Below are positions 59,543 through 64,000 of a stretch of DNA of 64,000 nucleotides, piece after piece (position 1 is the stretch's first letter; the number at the start of each line of letters is the position of its first letter). The stretch covers positions 40,452 through 104,451 of the forward strand of contig CACYVC010000003.1 in the NCBI GenBank assembly GCA_902777835.1, written 5' to 3'. Source of the DNA: an uncultured Bacteroidales bacterium (GTDB taxonomy: Bacteria > Bacteroidota > Bacteroidia > Bacteroidales > Muribaculaceae). A program made the translations under genes and the position numbers. The notes beneath the pieces were generated by a model that had not been told where the DNA came from, did not search any database, and was given only the letters and a program-made list of their open reading frames with translations.

Positions 59543-61036
59543 TTATTTTACAGAGAAATCGGCATTACGCATGTCGCCTGTGCGTGCCAGAGCAGCATGG
59601 AATGCAAGTGCAACCTCGTTGTTCTGCATTACGTGTCCCATCTTGCAAACCTTGAGGTACTCGCGCAGCAATGGGCGATAGATGGGGTGAGCAGCCTTCT
59701 CGATAATCTCCTCGGCAGCCTGGATAGGATCCTTGAAGCGCAGGTCGGCTACACCTTGGTCGGTGACGATGATGTCAACGCTATGGATGGTGTGGTCGAT
59801 GTGGGTACACATTGGCACGATAGTAGAGATGCAGTCGTCCTTCTTGATAGATGGGCACATGAAAATTGAGGTGTAGGCGTTGCGAGTGAAGTCGCCACTA
59901 CCACCAATACCGTTCATCAAGCGTGTGCCGCTCACGTGCGACGAGTTGATGTTACCAAAGATATCGGCCTCGAGGGCTGTGTTCATTGAGAGAACACCCA
60001 GACGGCGAATAACCTCGGGGTTATTGCTTATCTCGCAGGGGCGCATGAGCACCTTGTCGTGCAGTTTGTCGATGTTGGCAAAGAATTCAGCCATGGTATC
60101 GTAGGCAAGGGTGAGTGAGCAGGTGCTCACAAACTTGCAGTGACCATGCAGCAACAACTTAACGAAGGTGTCTTGCATTACCTCAGTATAAACCTCAAAT
60201 GGTGGAATCTCGTCGCTCTCCTCAAGACTGTCGAGCACAGCGTTGGCGATGTTGCCCACACCGCTCTGCAATGGCAGGAACGACTTAGGAATGCGACCAT
60301 TCTTCATCTCATCGATGAGGAATTGCACCACGTTGTGGCCAATCTTGCGAGTGGTATCGTCAACGGGAGTGAAGGCGTCGGCCTTGCCAAGCTGGAACGA
60401 GGTCTTTACCACGCCCACAACCTTCTTGGGGTCAACGTGTGCTGTGGGTGAGCCAGCGCGATCGTGAGGAGTGTAGATGGGTATCTCGCGACGGTTGGGA
60501 GGATCAAGAGGAATGTAGATGTCATGCAAGCCACGGATGCTCTCGGGGAGCTGGTCGTTGAGCTCAATGATGACTTTCTCGGCGCACATGAGCCAAGTGG
60601 GAGTGCAGCCCACCGATGTGCCAAGCACGATTTCGCCGTCGTCGCTGATGCTCTGTGCCTCAACAATGGCAACATCCATCTTGCCGTAGTAGTTGTAGCG
60701 GAACTCCTGCGAGAGCTCGCTCAAGTGGCGGTCGTTGTAGTGGATAGCACCGCTGTTGATGGCCTTGCGCAGGTCGGGGTGCGACTGGTAAGGTGAGCGG
60801 TAGTTGATAGCCTCGGCGCGGGTGAGCTCGCCATCGATGAAATCGTTGGTCGATGCGCCACTGAAGATGTTGATTTTAAACTCACGGCCTGCCTCGTGCT
60901 CACGGCGAGCCTTGGCGGCGATGCAAGGTGCTACTGCCTTGGGGCAGCCTGGGGCGGTAAATCCTGATACGCCCACGTTGTCACCATTCTTGACAAATTC
61001 GGCAGCCTCTTCGGCTGTAATAATAGGGTAAATCAT
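59543..61036 (-). CDS. Acetyl-CoA hydrolase/transferase family (succinate CoA transferase-like)
   Basis: 497 residues, full length. Family signature: VGVSGFTAPGCPKAV, IFSGASTNDFIDG, NGIGGSGDFTRNAYTSIFMCPS and VTDQGVADLRFK. Members swap CoA between acetate, succinate or propionate, the step that couples succinate/propionate metabolism to acetate in Bacteroidales. Which acids are used cannot be read from sequence. It has its own promoter (TAACTTTG, minus, 61089-61096) and terminator. Confidence 0.93.
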   Translation of the reverse strand: MIYPIITAEEAAEFVKNGDNVGVSGFTAPGCPKAVAPCIAAKARREHEAGREFKINIFSGASTNDFIDGELTRAEAINYRSPYQSHPDLRKAINSGAIHYNDRHLSELSQEFRYNYYGKMDVAIVEAQSISDDGEIVLGTSVGCTPTWLMCAEKVIIELNDQLPESIRGLHDIYIPLDPPNRREIPIYTPHDRAGSPTAHVDPKKVVGVVKTSFQLGKADAFTPVDDTTRKIGHNVVQFLIDEMKNGRIPKSFLPLQSGVGNIANAVLDSLEESDEIPPFEVYTEVMQDTFVKLLLHGHCKFVSTCSLTLAYDTMAEFFANIDKLHDKVLMRPCEISNNPEVIRRLGVLSMNTALEADIFGNINSSHVSGTRLMNGIGGSGDFTRNAYTSIFMCPSIKKDDCISTIVPMCTHIDHTIHSVDIIVTDQGVADLRFKDPIQAAEEIIEKAAHPIYRPLLREYLKVCKMGHVMQNNEVALAFHAALARTGDMRNADFSVK

Positions 61037-61088
61037 TTTACTTCTTGATTTTATGTTGTTTTTTTGATGTGTGTTCTAAAAAACCGTG

Positions 61089-61096
61089 CAAAGTTA
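61089..61096 (-). promoter_or_regulatory. Promoter -7 box for the CoA transferase gene
   Basis: TAACTTTG on the minus strand, exact match. Confidence 0.6.
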
Positions 61097-61113
61097 CATA
61101 TTATTTTTTAAAA

Positions 61114-61149
61114 GAAACAAAGGAAACAAAGGAAATAAAAGAGATAAAG
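61114..61149. repeat. Nonamer array, four 9-bp units
   Basis: GAAACAAAG, GAAACAAAG, GAAATAAAA, GAGATAAAG, upstream of the CoA transferase promoter. Confidence 0.75.
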
Positions 61150-61162
61150 CTGTTATTGGAAA

Positions 61163-61198
61163 TAAAAACCTGCACGCTCGTGATGTCGTGCAGGTTTT
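61163..61198 (-). terminator. Terminator of the dockerin C10 peptidase
   Basis: AAAACCTGCACG pairs with CGTGCAGGTTTT; it begins at the stop codon of the peptidase gene on the minus strand. Confidence 0.85.
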
Positions 61199-63638
61199 AT
61201 TGTCTTAATAGGTCGTTCGTTATATTCGTTAGTTCTCCAATAGCACACCATAGACCGCCAGTTTGGTCGCCGTTGACGATGTGGCTGGTGTCGTTGTTAA
61301 GCAGACAGTCATATAGTGCCGTCACATCAGCGGCTGTCACCGTGCCGTCACCGTTCACATCGCCAGGGATAACCCCCAATATCTCGTAAGTAGCAGTTTG
61401 AAGTGCCAATTTTTCTTCATCGAGACTATAATAATAGAATTTCACAAGATACTTCCCCTTCGACAAGTTGGGGAAGTCAAACACCTGAGTTATCGAAGAA
61501 GTTGTCAGAGGATCTGAACCAGGTATCTCAATGACCCTCTGTATTTCACCTGCAGCAACATTGCCTAATAGCGTCTTCTTGTATAGTCTTGCAAAGAAAT
61601 AATCGTGATAAACACCTATTATTCTGTTTGTTATTGAAGCATTTAACGTGAGTTTGTTGCCTGCAACTTGATTGTTGGCATTAGCAGCAGGCACACCGCA
61701 GTGAACCAATAGACTGGCCTCCGTTAAAGGCTCCACATTCACCGAGCCGGTGCAATACACTTCATTGCCATCTCGGTCGCCTGTCACAATTAAATTATTA
61801 GTTCCTGAACTTGTCGGGGTGTAGCTTATCGACACGTATCCACTGGAGCCACTGCTGAGGTTGATGGAATTTGCTCCCACAAGCTCATTGTTTGCCCGAA
61901 GATAAAAGAAGATATTATCGGCAAGGCTGTTATTTTTCACTTTCACCAATACTGTTAGGGGGCGATGGACTTTCTTCAATGAGCTGTAAGCATTGATATT
62001 TGCCAAAACACCGTCGGTAGTCTCTTCAGCATTGCTAATGGACTTGTTAACAGGCGTCAGAGTCAAGGTATTGCCGTTGATAACCGCTTTGATATAATCA
62101 AGCCCTGAGAAATGGCAGGGCAGCCATTGATTGCTGCCGCTCTCGCGACATATTGGGCGCAAGTAGTAGGTGCCATTACCTAAGCTTTTGCCAAATCCCA
62201 AAGTCGTTGTGATTGTCCCAGTAGATTCGTTATTTCCTAGAGTATAAGTATCGGGAATATTATAGACTTGAATCTGGGTAAAGCCTGACGAGTTATACAC
62301 GCCCCAACTCAAGTTATAGGTTCTTGAAACATGATTATCATCATTATAGTATTTCGAACTAACAGTGATGGCAAAAGAATTGGAACTGCTGCTACGGGTG
62401 TAAGTGGTGCTCCCTACTTGAACTTCATAGCATGCAGCGACCGAGTTTCTCTCACTTGTTGATATCGTATTGGGTTCCAGGCCAATAATAATATAATTCC
62501 CAATCATGTAACCATTATTGCCTACAGCGCTGCCTATGCCGCCACCTTTGGGATTTAGTGCTGTAAGCAGGAAATAGCCGTCATCACTGCCTCTCCAGCC
62601 CCAGTTGAAATGGTAATAGCCATTACCGTCATAGCCATCACACACAAAAGAGTGTCCACCTCTATGCTTCTTTCCTCCATATATAATTGGATGGTTGGCT
62701 CGCAGTTCTGTCAAGATAAAGTTCTCCCACTGTGAATAGGAGTAATCTATACGAAACAGTTTGCGGGCCCTTGGGCTGTAGCGGAAGTAATCGACATAAA
62801 CCTCACTAGAAGGAACTGCAGACGATGACGACACCCCATACTTCATTTTCACCGCCTGGCCGCAATAACGCATCAGCCATGCCACGGCGTTGTTGGAATT
62901 ATCTGTTTCTGAGGTCTCACTACTGGAATAGTAGTCTTTCATAATATTCCAGTTGAATGTGGTTGTAGAAAGGGCTGGATAAGTTGTTCCATGCATATCA
63001 TAAGCCGTATCACTTGATTGTTTATAACCTGGAATCGTTTGGCTTGTAGACGATGGCCACTTGTGGTAATACATGATTTGTGCCATTGCCGTTGCCACGC
63101 ATCCTGTCACGCAATAATGAAGAACAGAACCTCCAAAAAGTGGGCACTGCAAGTTGAATGGTAAGCTTTGGTCCCACTTGGATGTAAGCATGGGTGACAC
63201 CGCGCTGCCGGCTTTGGGATGGACTTCGCTTTGGCTCCTGTCGATAGTTATCATGCCCTCATCGAGCATCGCTATCTCCTCGACATACTGGTCGAGCCAC
63301 GCCTGCATGTTCTCGGGCACATTCTCAGGGTCGAAGTTGCCCCTGTCGCTATAGCCCAGCACCTGCTCGGTGCGGTCGTCGCCGCTCACGATGACAAAGC
63401 CCCGGTCCTTTGCGGCGTTGAACACATAATAGGCAGCCTCTTGCTGCGACGCGCTAGCCTTGCTGCGAGGTGCCCTCAACGGCTGTGACGCGGCAACCGT
63501 TCCCATTCCACGCTGTGCCATAAACCGCGAAGCGATGCTCTGCGCCTCGTTCACACTCACCTGCTCGGCATGAACCTCGACGCTCACGCTGACGACAACG
63601 CATACAATCAAAAAGAAAAGGAGTCTAAACTTATTCAT
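61197..63638 (-). CDS. C10 family cysteine peptidase with dockerin module (second repeat broken)
   Basis: 813 residues. Signal peptide (1-24), propeptide with FVIVSGDDRTEQVLGYS, catalytic VTGCVATAMAQIMYYHKWP (Cys180) and GGHSFVCDGYDG (His329), long beta-sandwich region, then a dockerin from about 759: GDVNGDGTVTAADVTALYDCLLNND, then VNGDQTGG followed by an unrelated end LWCAIGELTNITNDLLRQ. In the next reading frame the bases read LAVYGVLLEN and stop (61229-61261), the expected end of a second dockerin repeat, so a small deletion with frameshift is likely. -7 box TAAATTTG (minus, 63674-63681). Confidence 0.9.
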   Translation of the reverse strand: MNKFRLLFFLIVCVVVSVSVEVHAEQVSVNEAQSIASRFMAQRGMGTVAASQPLRAPRSKASASQQEAAYYVFNAAKDRGFVIVSGDDRTEQVLGYSDRGNFDPENVPENMQAWLDQYVEEIAMLDEGMITIDRSQSEVHPKAGSAVSPMLTSKWDQSLPFNLQCPLFGGSVLHYCVTGCVATAMAQIMYYHKWPSSTSQTIPGYKQSSDTAYDMHGTTYPALSTTTFNWNIMKDYYSSSETSETDNSNNAVAWLMRYCGQAVKMKYGVSSSSAVPSSEVYVDYFRYSPRARKLFRIDYSYSQWENFILTELRANHPIIYGGKKHRGGHSFVCDGYDGNGYYHFNWGWRGSDDGYFLLTALNPKGGGIGSAVGNNGYMIGNYIIIGLEPNTISTSERNSVAACYEVQVGSTTYTRSSSSNSFAITVSSKYYNDDNHVSRTYNLSWGVYNSSGFTQIQVYNIPDTYTLGNNESTGTITTTLGFGKSLGNGTYYLRPICRESGSNQWLPCHFSGLDYIKAVINGNTLTLTPVNKSISNAEETTDGVLANINAYSSLKKVHRPLTVLVKVKNNSLADNIFFYLRANNELVGANSINLSSGSSGYVSISYTPTSSGTNNLIVTGDRDGNEVYCTGSVNVEPLTEASLLVHCGVPAANANNQVAGNKLTLNASITNRIIGVYHDYFFARLYKKTLLGNVAAGEIQRVIEIPGSDPLTTSSITQVFDFPNLSKGKYLVKFYYYSLDEEKLALQTATYEILGVIPGDVNGDGTVTAADVTALYDCLLNNDTSHIVNGDQTGGLWCAIGELTNITNDLLRQ

Positions 63639-63704
63639 ACATTTATGTTTTAGGTCAATTTATGTTTAGCTTACAAATTTATGACAATCTTATCAATAAA
63701 ACAA

Positions 63705-63743
63705 GAGAATCGCAAGAAAATGGATGTTTTTCTTGCGATTCTC
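63705..63743 (-). terminator. Terminator after the frr fragment
   Basis: GAGAATCGCAAGAAAA and its complement flank a short loop; T run on the minus strand. Confidence 0.8.
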
Positions 63744-63766
63744 TTAAAAAATAAGAACTATCTGCT

Positions 63767-63907
63767 CTATACCGTAAGAATTTCTTTCTCCTTGGCGGCA
63801 AACACCTTGTCGATTTTCTTCAAGAACTTGTCGTGGAGTTTCTGCACTTTCTCCTCGCCATCTTTCTGGGAATCCTCAGGCATTCCGTCTTTCACTGCTT
63901 TCTTTAG
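63767..63907 (-). pseudogene. frr: 3' end of ribosome recycling factor gene (frr), 5' part missing or replaced
   Basis: On the minus strand, 46 codons read [24 protein letters not shown] and on to [10 protein letters not shown], the conserved end of bacterial RRF. Upstream the frame stays open to the window edge, but the residues ([18 protein letters not shown]) do not fit RRF (which has SIRNARRDA-type sequence there); instead there is a promoter reading away. Either a remnant at an insertion junction or an assembly join. Confidence 0.6.
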
Positions 63908-63970
63908 TTGCCGATAATCTCGGCAATAACTTTTCTCGGTGTTTTTGTTTGGAGTAAGGCAAATATTTGG

Positions 63971-63978
63971 TACCTTTG
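63971..63978 (+). promoter_or_regulatory. Promoter -7 box pointing out of the window
   Basis: TACCTTTG, exact match, for a gene starting beyond 64000. Confidence 0.5.
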
Positions 63979-64000
63979 CTCCGAGGTTAATTGAACATAC

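Larger units (their letters stand above)
63639..64000. other. Window-edge region with frr remnant and outward promoter
   Basis: Contains the C10 promoter, the frr terminator, the frr-like 3' end and a plus-strand promoter (TACCTTTG, 63971-63978) for a gene beyond the edge. An inverted repeat TTGCCGA-TAATC-TCGGCAA lies just upstream of the frr fragment. Confidence 0.6.

Noticed and set aside
63681-63917. 78-codon plus-strand gene at the end
   Set aside because: Opposite the frr-like end and across its terminator; the minus-strand reading is far more convincing.

Overview
The window looks like chromosome of a gut-type Bacteroidales bacterium, most like Muribaculaceae or Prevotellaceae; the genus is not certain. 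Reasons: promoters carry the Bacteroidota -7 box TAnnTTTG (often with TTTG about 20 bases upstream); there is a fused SecDF, a TonB receptor paired with a DUF5689 lipoprotein, several Bacteroidota-restricted families (DUF2851, PCMD, PepSY-like, DUF4923), C10 peptidases, and secreted proteins ending in a short type IX-secretion-like tail (DLQGR...GIYIQNGKK).

Layout. 1-17000 is mostly housekeeping: the end of an Ig-like surface protein, secDF, tRNA-Phe, a DUF2851 and a PCMD-like gene, mutS, a periplasmic histidine phosphatase, an operon of acyltransferase, sigma-54 activator, lptE, a helical-repeat gene and secG, then xerD and an rluA-type pseudouridine synthase. 17000-21600 holds three secreted paralogs with shared leaders and nearly identical 3' ends; the third also has two tandem carbohydrate-binding-like modules. 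21700-25500 is a complete bacterial N-degron set (clpS, clpA, aat) on the minus strand. 25600-31900 has tRNA-Arg, a five-gene envelope operon (Skp-like chaperone, PepSY-like protein, PAP2-barrel fusion, barrel, metallophosphoesterase) and a U32 peptidase. A small four-helix-bundle gene at 31947-32330 is framed by 34-bp inverted repeats. Two secreted nucleases (32509-35988) face away from each other, followed by nrdD-nrdG and a TonB receptor/DUF5689 pair. 44600-53200 is a minus-strand run of lipoproteins, an acid phosphatase, a C10 peptidase and a membrane-anchored AraC-type regulator. 53400-64000 is mixed: membrane protein, gene debris, tRNA-Gly, small lipoproteins, a Sel1 protein, a CoA transferase, a dockerin-bearing C10 peptidase, and an apparent 3' fragment of frr at the window edge.

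Most unusual things: (1) a family of 7-bp-period (sometimes 9-bp) imperfect tandem arrays filling intergenic gaps, commonly starting at a stop codon and sometimes supplying start or stop codons; (2) the inverted-repeat-framed four-helix-bundle cassette, which now supplies the start of the U32 gene; (3) three possible cohesin-like secreted proteins, one with starch-binding-like modules, in a genome segment that also encodes dockerin-type modules on a nuclease and a peptidase. Point 3 is a hypothesis only. No CRISPR array, rRNA or complete insertion sequence was seen.
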